64,000 bases of DNA from Holacanthus passer (GCA_025331565.1 JAFREQ010000045.1:2108001-2172000), one strand, 5' to 3'. Positions 50,170 to 61,777 are shown, counted from the first letter of the stretch. Notes: a model not told the origin generated them from the letters alone. Made by a program: numbers and translations.

Positions 50170-52746
50170 CTATGAACTGTAATACTTGAGAAGTTTCTCA
50201 TCAGTGGGTTTCAGAATCTTCTTCTCTGGCATGTTAACGACCCAGCCTGGAGAGAGGCCAAAGAAGATCTGTCGAACATCCTTCCTCATGGCGAGCATGA
50301 GGTACAGATCATCCTTTGAAATGTCTGGCAAAATATATCCGTATTTCTGTGCCAGGGCTTGCCGGGCCTGCTGGACTTTCTCTGGGTCTGCCAGGTAACC
50401 CCGGTTTTCAGCATGTCTGTAATATGGACCATATCCTGCCCTGGTAACATTCGCTTTGGAATAGGCTGCCCACGCAAGAAGAAAGGGACGGGCTTGATGA
50501 GAATTCCTGTTAAAAAAAAGAGAATAAATTCTTAGGCTTATTATCTAAAATACACATCATGGGTGATATAATTTTGGTGAGTGTGTAAGACTGATCATTC
50601 ATTGGTTACCAAGACTTATAGGATCATAGAAACTTGTAGTGATGACTCCTCCGTTCTTCTCAATAGCAGCTATAGCCCCTTCAGAAGCTCTCTGAACCTC
50701 AATGTTAATTTTTGCAGCAAAAATATCAGCACCCTGGATGAGAAAGGGCACATCAAAGTTAACTTGTGGCAAAGAGAGAGAGAGAGAAGAAAAAAAACAT
50801 CTTGATCTGTGGCAGGACAACATTGTTATGTGGTGCCACCTACTGGCACAAGATGATCCAAAAACAAACAGAAACAAGCATCTACTCTAAAATTAAGATT
50901 TTAATTTTCTCCCTAAATTCCTAATTTGCTGTCAGCATTTGGTTTTTTTCTTGTAGTGTCACAGAAATGATTGAACATGGATGTTTACAGTAATAATGAG
51001 GCAAACAGGCAGCTCTACTGGTCATACTTTGGTCACTGCAGCCACACTTGGTACCACAGTATGGTAGTAGTAGGCGGTTAGTGAGCTGATCAAATGCATA
51101 ACTCCAGAAGAAATTAGTGGTTCCCCTAGTTTTGCAGTAAAACATTAAGCATCCCAAAATTGTAATTTCACTCAAAAAATTTTCATTTCCTTTGACAAAG
51201 TTTCCCTATTTCACCCTGTTTAAAATTCAAATCAAATCTTTTCTTTAATCTTGTTTCTTCCATTGACACTGAATGCATTTCTACACTTTAATGACACAAG
51301 AAAGTAACTGTGATCTTTTTTAACCTTTAGAGATGAGAGAACAACTTTCTAACTCTCTGATGATTCATGCTAGGTGTGAAAAGGTTCATGATCAACAAAG
51401 TGCTTTAAGCATGCAGCAATTACCTCATCAACGAGCTGGACTCCATAGTCCCTCTTCAGAGGCTGGATTGTCACTCCTCTGGCATTTACTAGCTGGGTCA
51501 AGTCTATGGGCTGGGTTGGGTCGACTCGTCCCAGATCAATGAGGTACTGAAGGCGTTTCAATGACAAAGGCTGATACTGAGGACGGCGACTGAGGAAGAG
51601 CACAAACATTGGCTGAAATCATTTGTGATCACAGGAATCTTGAGCTCAGCAAAAACCACAACCACAAACAAATGAAAATATAAGGCAAATATCATCTGTC
51701 ATCTGTGGGACAACTACAGCATAAATGCAACATGTAGTAACACTAACACTGATACTACATTTAGACCTGGAAGCTATGATTGATGTTGGTTCATTCATTT
51801 ATAAGCAGTTAACTGAAATGTTGGTCAAGCAGTAGCAAAAAACTAATATCCTGGTATAAAAATACAGCTTTAATTCTTCTGTTTCAATTCATCTGGGAAA
51901 GAGAACAAACAGGGGTCTTTCTCTCTACTGTCTGAGCAATGCAACTGCATCAACATGTGCAGGATTTGGTGGTATGAGTATGAGTGTAGCCAACAGATAC
52001 ACTATTGTTACAAACACACATAAGACTGAAACTCACTGAAGTTCAGCTTCAGGTTAAAAAAAAATCCATATTAAACAATTAATCTAATTGTGAATTATTT
52101 TTTGATGAATGCACCTGCTATTCTATGACAAACCTAACAAGATAAATTCATAAAGCCTATTTCCTGCAAGCATTTATATGGCAACTTATCATCTATGATC
52201 TACATAATTTGTTGGTGTAGTGTAACAGCAAAGACTACAATTTATTCAGTCACTGGTTATTTCAAAAGTTGAGAGACAGAGTGACAAGCTTTTACCTGTG
52301 TCCTTCATTGTAGCCATATTTAGGAATGGACAGATAGAAAGGAGTGCCGCCCCCCTCAAACCCCAGCCGAGGCCGGGTGCCTCTCTGCCGCTCTCCTTTA
52401 TGCCCTCTGCCGCTCCTGTTGCCTCCATGCTGTCCTCTGCCCCGCCGTTTCTCCTACAATTACAGAAAATCAATCACCGGCTGTATTTTTTGCGAGCTTG
52501 CTAATGTATCATCTCATCAAAACAACTGACAGGTTAGCATCTGTCTCCACTCGCTTACATTACCGGCTAACCAGCTAGCGATGCTAACTAGATTGTGCTG
52601 CTAAATGTGGATATAATATAGCTGATATAATTAAAACTTACAAGCTTTTTGGCTCCAGGTTCAGGCCGCAAGTTTGCTAAAGTTATCCGAGGCAGATTCT
52701 GCAAAACATCTAGCCCTTTACCACCAGATTTTTTGGGGAAAGACAT
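50170..52746 (-). CDS. mrpl15: mrpl15, mitochondrial ribosomal protein uL15m (one-base loss in last exon)
   Basis: MRPL15 is a structural protein of the mitochondrial large ribosomal subunit. Five minus-strand exons: 52746-52642, 52453-52296, 51589-51424, 50733-50610 and 50506-50170, with consensus splice sites and matching phases. Visible family parts are LPRITLANLRPEPGAKK, the glycine-rich RGRGQHGGNRSGRGHKGERQ, GTRPRLGFEGG, IPKYGYNEGH, LQYLIDLGRVD, VTIQPLKRDYGVQLVDE, IEKNGGVITTSFYDP and FFLRGQPIPKRMLP. After RMLP the frame changes: the expected continuation (YGPYYRHAENRGYLADPEK and ending VNMPEKKILKPTDEKLLKYY) is in another frame. The exons sum to 890 nt; one added base gives 297 codons, i.e. 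296 residues, the human length. The missing base lies near 50436-50445. An essential, otherwise perfect gene argues for an assembly error. The introns at 50734-51423 and 51590-52295 hold no other gene. Confidence 0.95.
50833..50846 (-). promoter_or_regulatory. CTCF consensus site (14 of 14)
   Basis: On the minus strand ccagtaggtggcac matches every position of CCASYAGRKGGCRS. It lies in the mrpl15 intron between exons 3 and 4. Binding has not been tested. Confidence 0.5.
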
Positions 52747-53544
52747 CTTTCGGGGACTCACATGTCAAAGAAAACCAAGGACATTCGGGTGACGTGACAG
52801 AGGTGAGCGGAAGTACTTCTTGTTAGCTCTGTGACGATTCAAAATAAAAGCACCACGGTGGACAGGCACTACCATCTGTTGAGCGGTGAAACATTTTCGG
52901 TCGTATTTCATGAGTTTCTGCCGAATATCATTAAATATTATCATCATAAATATAGAAAAGCATATGTTATTACTTATTTAACGTAGCAAATAAAAATATA
53001 TATGTTGGCTCTTAAAATCTGTGTCAAAGGTCACGACAAAAGATGCTACATGTTTAATTCATATATATTATTTATTTAACAATTTAATACTTGTATTCTT
53101 CTATAATCTTGTTATCTATATTCATTAAATGCCGAACTTTATTCTACTGCCAATAAGGATTTAATTTTATCAAAGCTGCGCTCATTGACATTTCAACCAA
53201 CCAATCGCTGCCCTGTATATCTAAACGAACTCTAATGACAGCCAATCACGTAGCGGAGGGGGCGGGACTTTGAAGCTTGTCAGCCTTGCTGGCGAGCAAC
53301 GTGCTAGCTAGTGTGATCCGGCGGTGGTTTATTTTCCCCAAAATTCAACTTTCAAAAAGGAAATTCACGACTGCCAGCGGAGGCACCTTGACCTCCACAT
53401 TCGGTCGACATTTGTCCTTCAGCTTTTTGGCCTTTGAGAGCCAGAGTTGGACCGAGATCGACACAGATTAGCAGTAGTAGGTGTCGTTATTAGCTAACTC
53501 ACATTAGCTAAGTTGACCCAACATATCAGCTGTCTCAGCGCTGT
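52747..53544. promoter_or_regulatory. shared divergent promoter of mrpl15 and lypla1
   Basis: The two start codons face away from each other, 798 bp apart. On the mrpl15 side are a CRE-like gtgacgtgac (52789-52798) and an ETS/GABP-type gcggaagt (52807-52814), common in genes for mitochondrial proteins. On the lypla1 side are CCAAT boxes (ccaaccaatcg near 53201 and agccaatcacg near 53242) and a GC box (gggggcggg, about 53259-53267). There is no clear TATA box. This looks like a housekeeping bidirectional promoter. The AT-rich middle (52920-53190) shows nothing specific. Confidence 0.6.
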
Positions 53545-55725
53545 ATGTGCGGCAATAACATGTCAGCGCCTTTACCTGCCATTGTGCCTGCTGCCCGGAA
53601 AGCTACTGCGGCGGTGAGTTGACCTGAAAACACAGACATCTGCCTTGTGAAAGTTAAGCTGTAATTAGGTTAACTACCAAGCTAACTACATGCAAAACTG
53701 CTGCCAAATCCAGACATGCGTTAGCTTGTTTCTGCCTCTGCAATCAGGTGTGTTTGGTTGTTACAGGTGATATTTCTGCATGGCCTTGGTGATACAGGGT
53801 AAGTGAAGGCAGCTTTTTACCTCCTCCTGGTGCACAATTATTATTGTCTGGCTCTCACAGTTGTATTTAAACTGGCTGTCCAATATGACAGGCATGGCTG
53901 GGCTGAAGCTTTTGCAGGCATCAGGATACCACATGTGAAATACATCTGCCCACACGCGTAAGTCTTCACAGCAGCTTTAATATTATACAGGTGTGTGAAA
54001 GCGCATAATTTCAGTGCCTTATATAGTCTTGAATGTCTCCTCTCCCATTATAAAACTTAGCATTAAAGGGTGTGAAAATCTCTAAACTTGATGACACTCT
54101 GCTTATATGTTTTGTGCGTCTTTTCTCCAATGATTACAGTCCCACCATGCCCGTTTCTTTGAACATGAGAATGTCCATGCCTTCTTGGTAAGTGTTACAA
54201 TATTTGAACATATTTGAATAGGGTAGTTGTAACATAAACAATGAGCCTTACATGCTTTTTCCCCTCATGTATAGGTTCGATATCTACGGGTTGAGCCCAG
54301 ATGCAGATGAAGATGAGGCTGGTATTAAAAGAGCATCAGAGAACAGTATGTCTGCGTATTTCATTATACAATGTGGCAAAGACTCAATTAGGAATGTGAT
54401 GCCCTTTTGTTTGTTGCATAAAGAGCTTATTTACTTGTGAGTCAGAGTCAATTGCAAGTGTCTTCTTTAATTTGTCCACAGTTAAAGCCTTGATAGACCA
54501 AGAAGTGAAGAATGGAATTCCTTCCCACAGAATTATCCTGGGTGGATTTTCACAGGTAAGTGTGGCTGGTTTGCAAATGATGGGTTACATAACACTGTTT
54601 TTACTGCGATTCATTGCTTCTGTACTGTACACATGGTATTTGAATAACCAAGTCCAAAATATACATACACATAAATGCACTTTTCAAGGGGCACAGTCTA
54701 AAATATAAATGCAGATGTTTGGAAAACAGGACTTGCACAGTTAGTTAAATGCTCCAGAACACAGGTTTGCAGCAGCATGTTTAGAAGAAAACTGAGGTTC
54801 AGAATATGCTTGTGACTATTTATGAGAATATTATAGTGACTTCCATTACAAAACTGTTTAGGCCATATGTTCACTTAATGGTGGGCACAAAAATCTGTAG
54901 GTGGTGTTGTGTACAGTTGAAGACAAGAGGGACACCTTTCACTTAGTTCAGTCTCCATCGAAGCCCACAGCTATCTTATGTTATTTAAAGTAAAGCCCAT
55001 AAATCAACAATGATTTGCTGTTCTGATGCTGATTCTTTTAGGTTTTTTGTTTCTGTTAATAAGAGGCACAGGAGATAGGTGACAAGGATTTTTCTTCAAA
55101 AGTGTCGGTTTGTTTTTTCCAGGGTGGAGCGTTGTCTCTCTACACGGCTTTGACAACTCAGCAGAAGCTAGCTGGAGTGGTCGCTCTGAGCTGCTGGCTC
55201 CCTCTCCGTAACTCCTTCCCTCAGGTAGAAAAAACAAGACATGCACCAGATTTTCTGTTAAATGCAAATTCTTATGTCCCCAATGTTCATTTTACTGTGA
55301 ACTATTCCTTTAATTGAATAACTGTTTAGGGATATCCCATAGCCAAATCATAATCTCTCATAATTAGATAATAAGAATAATCCTAATCTCTTCTATTCTC
55401 AGGCCTCTGCCAACAGTGCTAACAAGGACATGCATGTCCTCCAGTGCCACGGGGATGCCGACCCCCTGGTCCCCTTTATATTTGGCAGCCAGACAGCAGA
55501 GAAGATGAAAAGCCTCGTCCATCCATCCAACATCACCTTCAAGTCGTACCGGGGTCTACCTCACAGCGCCTGTCCAGAGGTCAGTGTGGAGAAAAGTCAC
55601 ATTTGACTCTAGAGTTGTAGTTACGTTCTATATTATATATTTTGTCTCATGTTGTATCTGTGCAGGAAATGGTGGATGTCAAACGATTCATAGAGAAGCA
55701 GCTTCCTCCCCTCAGTGATGAGTGA
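53545..55725 (+). CDS. lypla1: lypla1, acyl-protein thioesterase 1
   Basis: LYPLA1 (APT1) is a cytosolic alpha/beta-hydrolase that removes palmitate from proteins such as Ras and G-alpha subunits and can hydrolyse lysophospholipids. Nine plus-strand exons: 53545-53613, 53767-53798, 53892-53957, 54140-54187, 54275-54345, 54482-54555, 55123-55224, 55403-55579 and 55666-55725. All have GT/AG borders, phases agree, and they sum to 699 nt (232 residues; human 230). The catalytic triad is complete: Ser119 in GGFSQGG (split by the exon 6/7 junction), Asp174 in HGDADPLVP and His208 in GLPHSAC. The oxyanion-side FLHGLGDTG and the N-terminal MCGNN with Cys2, a known self-palmitoylation site, are also present. 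Poly(A) signal candidates (aataaa) lie at 55817 and 56348. No damage is seen. The paralog lypla2 is less likely given the MCGNNMS start and the mrpl15 neighbour. Confidence 0.97.
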
Positions 55726-55816
55726 ACTCGGGAGCAGCCGCACAACCACACAGTACCATCAGAGTCCTTTGGGCCTGAGTCCAGTGAGACTCCGTGGAAC
55801 CACTGACTTACTTGAC

Positions 55817-55822
55817 AATAAA
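55817..55822 (+). terminator. lypla1 poly(A) signal
   Basis: aataaa 92 nt after the stop codon; a second aataaa occurs at 56348-56353, past an inserted MITE. Confidence 0.5.
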
Positions 55823-55945
55823 ACCATGCTGCTACTCATAGAGCCAGATGGGACTTGGGCTGCACGTTAGCCCAGGAGAGGCATGACCGTAACGATGCTG
55901 CATCCTGACCTGGAGCCACACACAGTCCTCAGTGTTACAGTAGAG

Positions 55946-56218
55946 CAGTGGTTCTCAAGCATTTTCTGACATGCCCCCCTTCAGAAGCTAAAAAAGTTAA
56001 TGCCCCCCACCCCACAATTTTTATCAGTCATGAACAATAATTGGGGAAGCAACTAACAAAAAATTATCCAAGTTAAATTTTACTGAATTAAAGGGCAGCA
56101 TGATGGCATCAGCAAACTCCTGTTTATTTCCTCTACAAAATTCATATTCATTCAACTTTGTTTCGCTCCATATTTCCCCCTGGTCATCCCCCGTCCCCCC
56201 GCAGTTTGAGAACCACTG
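55946..56218. mobile_element. hAT-type MITE with terminal inverted repeats and 8-bp target duplication
   Basis: The left end cagtggttctcaa and right end ttgagaaccactg are perfect 13-bp inverted repeats. Both sides are flanked by the identical octamer cagtagag (55938-55945 and 56219-56226), the duplication size of hAT transposases. At 273 bp with no coding capacity it is non-autonomous. The interior is rich in C runs (ccccccttc, cccccgtcccccc). Confidence 0.9.
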
Positions 56219-56394
56219 CAGTAGAGTAACATTAGTTGCTTGATTGTTTTTAAGCTATTTGCCATTGAAACAAGCCATTTCTTGTAGGAAAGGTATGTAT
56301 TGGAATAACTAGGGCTATACTTTATGGTTTAAGACTTACTATCTCACAATAAATGGCCTATTGTTAATTTTTTTTATTAATGTAGCCTATTTGT

Positions 56395-56705
56395 AGTAAT
56401 GCTGAAACACGTTTATTAGTTGTTAAATTAATTTAAGGCATTTCATCAAGCAAAAATCGCCAAACATTTGTCGCTTCCAGCTTCTCAAATTTTAGTATTT
56501 GCTGCTTATCTGCTTTGTTTGTCTTTTTTAAACGATTGTAAATCTAATTTTTTTGGATTTTGAATGTGTTGTTGGACAAAACAACTAACTTCAACCTGGG
56601 CTTTCGTAACATGATTTCAGTATTTTTGTCATCTTAAAGACTAAACAGTGAATTGCAAAAATAATCAGCAGTTAATTGTAATGCAATTAATTCTGTTCAT
56701 TAGTT
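56395..56705. repeat. MITE-like teleost repeat (GCAACTAA / ATTAATCG type), diverged copy
   Basis: Shows family pieces cgccaaacatttgtcgcttc, cagcttctcaaattttagta, tttgctgcttatctgctttg, gttggacaaaacaactaac and aataatcagcagttaatt. Confidence 0.6.
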
Positions 56706-57200
56706 ACACAAATCTCAACATAAAGCATTTTTGAACAAAGCACATATGCAAAAATATTAAAAGTATAACATTAAAGCAGCTTGATATGCAGTCCACATTT
56801 GAAGAATTTCTAATAATGTATAGTACAATAAGAAATATTGTATGAATGTTGACACACAACAGCAAAAACAACATACGATTGTGCTTTATTTAATTTGTGA
56901 GAATTCAAATAGCTATTTCACACAAATTCCTTTTTAAATACACAAATATATCAGTGGTCATGGTCATGTATTCAGTTTCCTTTTCCCTGTTTTGTTTAAA
57001 TTAAATATAATATGACTAATATCACAGTATTGAAACACACAGACAAGATCTATTTCCGGGTATCAGCTCATTGAGTTGTAAAAACTTTAGTCTTTGAGAA
57101 GAGCTGAAAGCACCAACATATGAAGTCATTGTCGCACCACTCATGTTAGAACAAAGGTGCTAGTGTAGAAGATCTTATTCCAAGGCACTTTCCTTCTTCT

Positions 57201-57709
57201 TACAACCCCGATGCCAAAGAAGTTGGGACGCTGTGTAAACCGTAAAAACAATGCAATCATTTGCAAATCCTTTTCAACCAATATTCAATCGAGTACAGTA
57301 CAAAGAAAAGATATTTAATGTCTAAACTGAAAAAAACAATCTGAATTTCATGCCTGCGAGATGTTCCACAAAAGTTGGGACAGGGGTGAACGGTTTTCCC
57401 AAGTGTTCCTGAGCCCATGTAGTAAAGTCCTTTATACAGCCATGTTGGTTTTTAATGCTGAGGGATCAAAGGTCATTCAATGTTGGTTTTTGGCCTTGCA
57501 CCCTGATGTGCAGAGACTTTTTGGATTCTCTGACATCTCTGTGGCATCAAAAAAAAGCAGATATTTAAAAAAATCAATGAAGTTGTTGAGGTCAAACATT
57601 AAATCTATTGTCTTTGTGCTGTTGTCAGTTGAGTATATGTTGAAAAGGATAATCATTGCATTCAGTTTTAACGTACGTTTTACACAGTGTCCCAGCTTTC
57701 AGGGTTATA
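57201..57709 (+). mobile_element. ACAACCCC-type DNA-transposon remnant with both ends
   Basis: The left end tacaaccccgatgccaaaga followed by agttgggacgctgtg pairs imperfectly with the right end cacagtgtcccagctttcag followed by ggttata. Inner segments aatgcaatcatttgcaaatc and aatcattgcattcagtttta are also roughly complementary. It is about 509 bp. The same family is at 34788. Confidence 0.65.
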
Positions 57710-58116
57710 AGTTACTGTTAAATAAAACCTACTTGTTTCTACAAGAACTGGATATGCATTAAGGCTCACAATATACCTAAATACAAATGCAGTGCTCACA
57801 GATACATGCTTTCCCTCATTAAACAAGGTAGAAAAGTGCAATGTCAAGCGCTAGGGAATATATAAAAATATAGATATGTTTTCGAACAAGTAACTGATGC
57901 TGGATCGAGCATTTGTTCTTGTTTGCTCCAAGTATTTTGGTAAGCTAATCATGGGTAAATAAACAGCAGTTACAGCTGGATAAAGACCGGTTTTAAGAAG
58001 TGTTCATTTTCCTGTCCGTCTTTCTCTAAATAGCAGGACTCCAACAGGAACACAAAAGTCCTTCGGGTGGGACGCATGCGCCATTTTGAAAAGCTAAGTG
58101 TGTGGCAGTGGAGAGT

Positions 58117-61100
58117 CTATGGCTCAGGGGGAGGCTCCTCCAGGCTCTTGAGCAGATCTGTGTACGCACTTGAGTTTATGTAGCGGGGGTACGAGTCTCT
58201 CTGCATCAGCGTGTAGATCTGCTGCTGGGCCTCCTCGAACGTGTGCGAGGTCGGCTCCAGCATGTTGCGGTTTATCACGTCTCGAACATGTGAATCCAAA
58301 CTGACCTGGAGAAGATGAGCAGATCAAAGAAGTAATGATGTATATAGAAAGAATATGAAGCTAAAATGATTAGTTAATTAATCGATAACTTGAGTGACAG
58401 AAAATTAAAGATTCTTCAAGGTTTTGGACTGTTGGTCGGACAATAACTAACTTTGGACATAACATGGACAAAACAAATTGACACTAAGTGATTCATCAAG
58501 AAAATACAGATGAACTAATTATAAAAATAACCATTAGTTGCAATAGTTGCTGCTCCAAATGATTATTTTCATGTTCAATTAATCTTTATTAGTCTGTAAC
58601 ATGCCTAAAAAAATGGTCACTACAATTTCTAAGGCCTCATAAAATGTCTTTAAATTTGCTTATGTTGTACGACCAACAGTCAATTCTCATAAAATATTCA
58701 ATCTATAATTATATAATACAGAGAAAAGTCCTCACATTTCAGAACCTGAAACCAGAAAACATTTTTCCTTGATAAATGACTTGAATGATTAATCGATAAA
58801 AATTAGGCTAATTCATTAGTTGATTAATTTTCTGTTGATTGACTAACCGATTACTTTTCTAATAATTTCAGCATTGCAGCCATAACATCACACACGAACA
58901 TCTCTTGAGCAAACACGTTCCCTTGGTGGCTCACCTCTTTAGGGGAAAGGATTGAGATGAAGTCCTCGTATATTTGACGGACTTTCTCCTCCACCACAGT
59001 CTTGTTGGTCTCCTTTTTGAGCTCCTCGCAGGCGAGCCAGAACATCATGTTCTCCTCGCTGAACTCTGTCCGCAGGAACTGCCTGAAGCAGCTGCGACCC
59101 GCTGCACTTTTCATCACCTTTTCAAATGACGTCGACCAGGAGCGAGCGTCTTCCAGAGTCGGCTTCAGACTAAAAGATAAGAGAACAGTGGATGTTTGAG
59201 TTATTTAATTCTCTCAGTAATGGCACATCACATGGAAGACAGTGTTCCTGTCGACAGGTGAAAGGGTCACAGCGTTGTACCTTTCTTCACAGTTAGTGGT
59301 TCCCTCTGTCTTGCGCTCAAATGTGGATCTTTGTATTGTCTCATCCTCGCTCCGAACAGTCAAACTGGAAGAAAAAACACAATGAGACTGGTTGTGCTTT
59401 GATTAACAGGCCATAAATAGCTTTGCATCCAGTGTTGATTTGCCACCAGGATACAGAAACCGAACATTTAAAATGACTCTGGAGTCCTTTAATGTCGGCC
59501 TTCCTTACTAAAACTACTGTAGTGGGTTAAAATGTGAAATCCCACCTGCCAAAAAGCTGTATCTGATAATTAATAGACTACATGGCCAAAAGTATGTGGA
59601 CACTCAGACATTAAACCTGTGTGATTGTTAAGCATCTTGTTCAAGAATCACTGGTGTTAATAACAGTCTCTACTTTTCTCTTAAGGCTTTCCACAAGATT
59701 TTGAGACCTGGTGGTAGGGATTTGCTCCCATTTAGCCACAAGAACATGAGGTCAGGTGCCAATTTTGGGCGATAAGTCCTGACTCATAGTTGATGCCATG
59801 ACGGTGTCTGTATGGAGCCAACAGATCCTTAGTTTAGTCTAACACAGAAACTGGAAATGGGGTAAACAGCTGGTTCTGCCTAAAGATAAGAAAAGACATG
59901 TATCATCACCCTGAAAGCTCAGTGATTAATATGTAATATCACATCTGTTTAACAAAAACCAAAAAGTAAAAATGACATATATGGTTTTGAGGGTGATGTA
60001 CCGGACTACTTCTTGGCCAAGCTCCCAAAATGTCCAATTATTCCTTAAAGTAGAAGAAATTAATGTAGCACAAACCTTGAAAAACATCCACACTAACAGT
60101 ATGTTTGTTAGGTAACATTGCATATCAACCACAACAATCAATCATGCATTGATTTTCTATCGACCTGCTACACCATATAGGAGGCACTGTAGGTTGTTTG
60201 TTCCACATTTGAAATAACAGAACACCTACAGTAGATCCAGGATGATCTACTGGGAGCGTTTGTGTAAAGTGTGTCAACTGTCCACATCGTCCTGTGAGGA
60301 TTGCCTGTACGTAATTAAAATGTCCCCAACACCTGATGTAGCAGCTGGCTGTAGACTAATTGGCTCAGGTGAGAGTCCACTGTGAGCCATCCCATCTGGG
60401 AATGTGGCTGTTGTAGCTGTGCAACAATTAGATTGAATTGATATAGATGTAGAGACAAAACGTATTACTCATCCCCGGTGGAGTGAATTAACATGGCCAT
60501 GTTCTGCACACAACATGTTGGCTGTTCTCAGAGGAAGCGCAAGCAAACGACTGATGAGTCCAAAACAGATTAAAACCCCTGAGGCCTCCATCCAATGAGA
60601 TCCAGTGTGGGTCACAAGACCACTGTGTTTCTGTTTTCCTGGGATGATGGCGTGGGCGGCGGTGTTGTTAAAAGGGTGGGAGGATGGAGGCAGAAAGGAA
60701 GTAGCATCCACTATTAAGCTGCTGGTGCCAAATGAGGCCAAGAAAGATATCTTCATATTATAAAATTATGCAGTTTGCTGCTGCGTCACGAGTACATAAT
60801 GTGTGATTTTCCACTGGCCTTAAAAAAAAAAACAAATCTGTGGACCAGACTTTTTTTAAATGCATGGCGTGTTGTTCTGCAGCCTTTAACTCAAACATTA
60901 TAAAAATAAAACCCACCAGCGTAGACTCATCTTGCAACATCTTACTTAGAGCCAACATTTTAAAAAAAGAACAAAAGACTCAAAATCTGCTGCATTACAT
61001 TCACACCATCACTGATGAGCTACAATATGGATTCAAGTAAGTCGGGCTGCAACTAATGATTTTCATCATCGATTAATCTACAGATAATTTTCTTGATTAA

Positions 61101-61777
61101 CTGATTGATCATATTGTTTAAAAAATGTCAGCAAAGTCACCACAGTCCATAGTGACGTCTTGCTTTGTCCAATACTATACTATATTTATGATACTATATT
61201 TGACTTAGTAATCCCTTATTTTTTGCCATTTCTTGCCTAAGAAAGTGAATTGTTGCTGATTAACTTCCTGTTTACTGACTAACTGATTAATCGACCAACT
61301 GATCCCTTAACTTAGATTCCGATTGGTCTTCCTTTTAGACCACTCTGAGTTACATGTTCTCAGAAATACAGCAACTGCATAATCTGACATAAATCAGATA
61401 AAGGGGTTTTTGTATTTGACAGCAAATGAGGAAAAATTGAATATATATAATGGATGGATGGATGACAGCAAATTATCACCCAGAACCATCATTTCAACCA
61501 TGAATTAGATACTGAGAAGGCTTCAGAGAATCCAGTAAAGGGCTCTTGCTCCCCCCCCCACAGCCCACAGATCTGCTGTCTCCGGTCCTGCTGCGTGGGA
61601 AGCGGTGGAGTGTCATTACCAGGAGCAGCTACAGCAGCAGCACCAGCAGAAGCAGCAGGCGTTGGAGGCGTTGGTGGGGGTGTTTCCCATTCTGTGGCGA
61701 GCTTGGAGGACACTGGCAGCTGCTTCCTGATGAACCTGCATCTGTCTCTTACGCATCTCCACCCGCTCTGAGCCCAT
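58117..61777 (-). CDS. rgs20: rgs20, RZ-class regulator of G-protein signalling (RGSZ1)
   Basis: RGS20 accelerates GTP hydrolysis by G-alpha-z and G-alpha-i subunits at membranes. Four minus-strand exons: 61777-61620 (exon from 61780, acceptor attcgcag), 59364-59281, 59169-58935 and 58305-58117. Phases agree; 666 nt give 221 residues. The start MGSERVEMRKRQM matches the short RGS20 isoform as I recall it. A cysteine string (NACCFCWCCCCSCSC, residues 39-53, last Cys split by the intron) is the palmitoylated membrane anchor of the RZ class. The RGS domain spans about 92-212: FLRTEFSEENMMFWLACEEL, IYEDFISILSPKEVSLDS, VINRNMLEP and QIYTLMQRDSYPRY. rgs17 and rgs19 share these parts; the LYPLA1 neighbour and CSCSCLTVR favour rgs20. 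Other first exons may lie upstream or beyond the window. The intron at 58306-58934 contains two MITE copies, and 59365-61619 contains two more repeats. Confidence 0.93.
58358..58562 (+). repeat. MITE-like teleost repeat in rgs20 intron, copy 1
   Basis: Left end aatgattagttaattaatcg, interior ggttttggactgttggtcgg and acaaaacaaattgacactaa, right end ataaccattagttgcaatag. Same family as 15404, 47290, 56395, 58570 and 61044. Confidence 0.6.
58570..58872 (-). repeat. MITE-like teleost repeat in rgs20 intron, copy 2
   Basis: Adjacent to copy 1. Contains tgattaatcgataaaaatta, gttgattaattttctgttga and an end at cattgcagccat. Its right end lies about 65 bp from the donor site of the RGS-domain exon. 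Confidence 0.6.
59577..59815 (+). repeat. ACATGGCCAAAAGTATGTGGACA-type teleost repeat, partial
   Basis: Starts ctacatggccaaaagtatgt followed by ggacac. It continues with ctttccacaagattttgaga and gatttgctcccatttagcca, which are common in fish DNA transposon relics by recollection. It lies in an rgs20 intron. The right end is not defined. Confidence 0.5.
61044..61312 (+). repeat. MITE-like teleost repeat (GCAACTAA / ATTAATCG type)
   Basis: The best preserved left end of this family in the window: gggctgcaactaatgatttt, then catcgattaatctacagata, and ends near taactgattaatcgaccaac. Located in the first rgs20 intron seen here. Confidence 0.65.

Larger units (their letters stand above)
55826..58116. 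other. lypla1-rgs20 tail-to-tail interval; tcea1 not present
   Basis: About 2.3 kb between the convergent 3' ends of lypla1 and rgs20. It is filled mainly by three repeats (55946-56218, about 56400-56700 and 57201-57709) and AT-rich DNA. The short open frame at 57361-57762 lies inside a transposon remnant and is not a gene. I find no TCEA1-like exon here, although human TCEA1 sits between LYPLA1 and RGS20. Confidence 0.6.

Noticed and set aside
57361..57762. 133-codon plus-strand open frame
   Set aside because: Lies inside a non-autonomous transposon remnant and shows no transposase motif.
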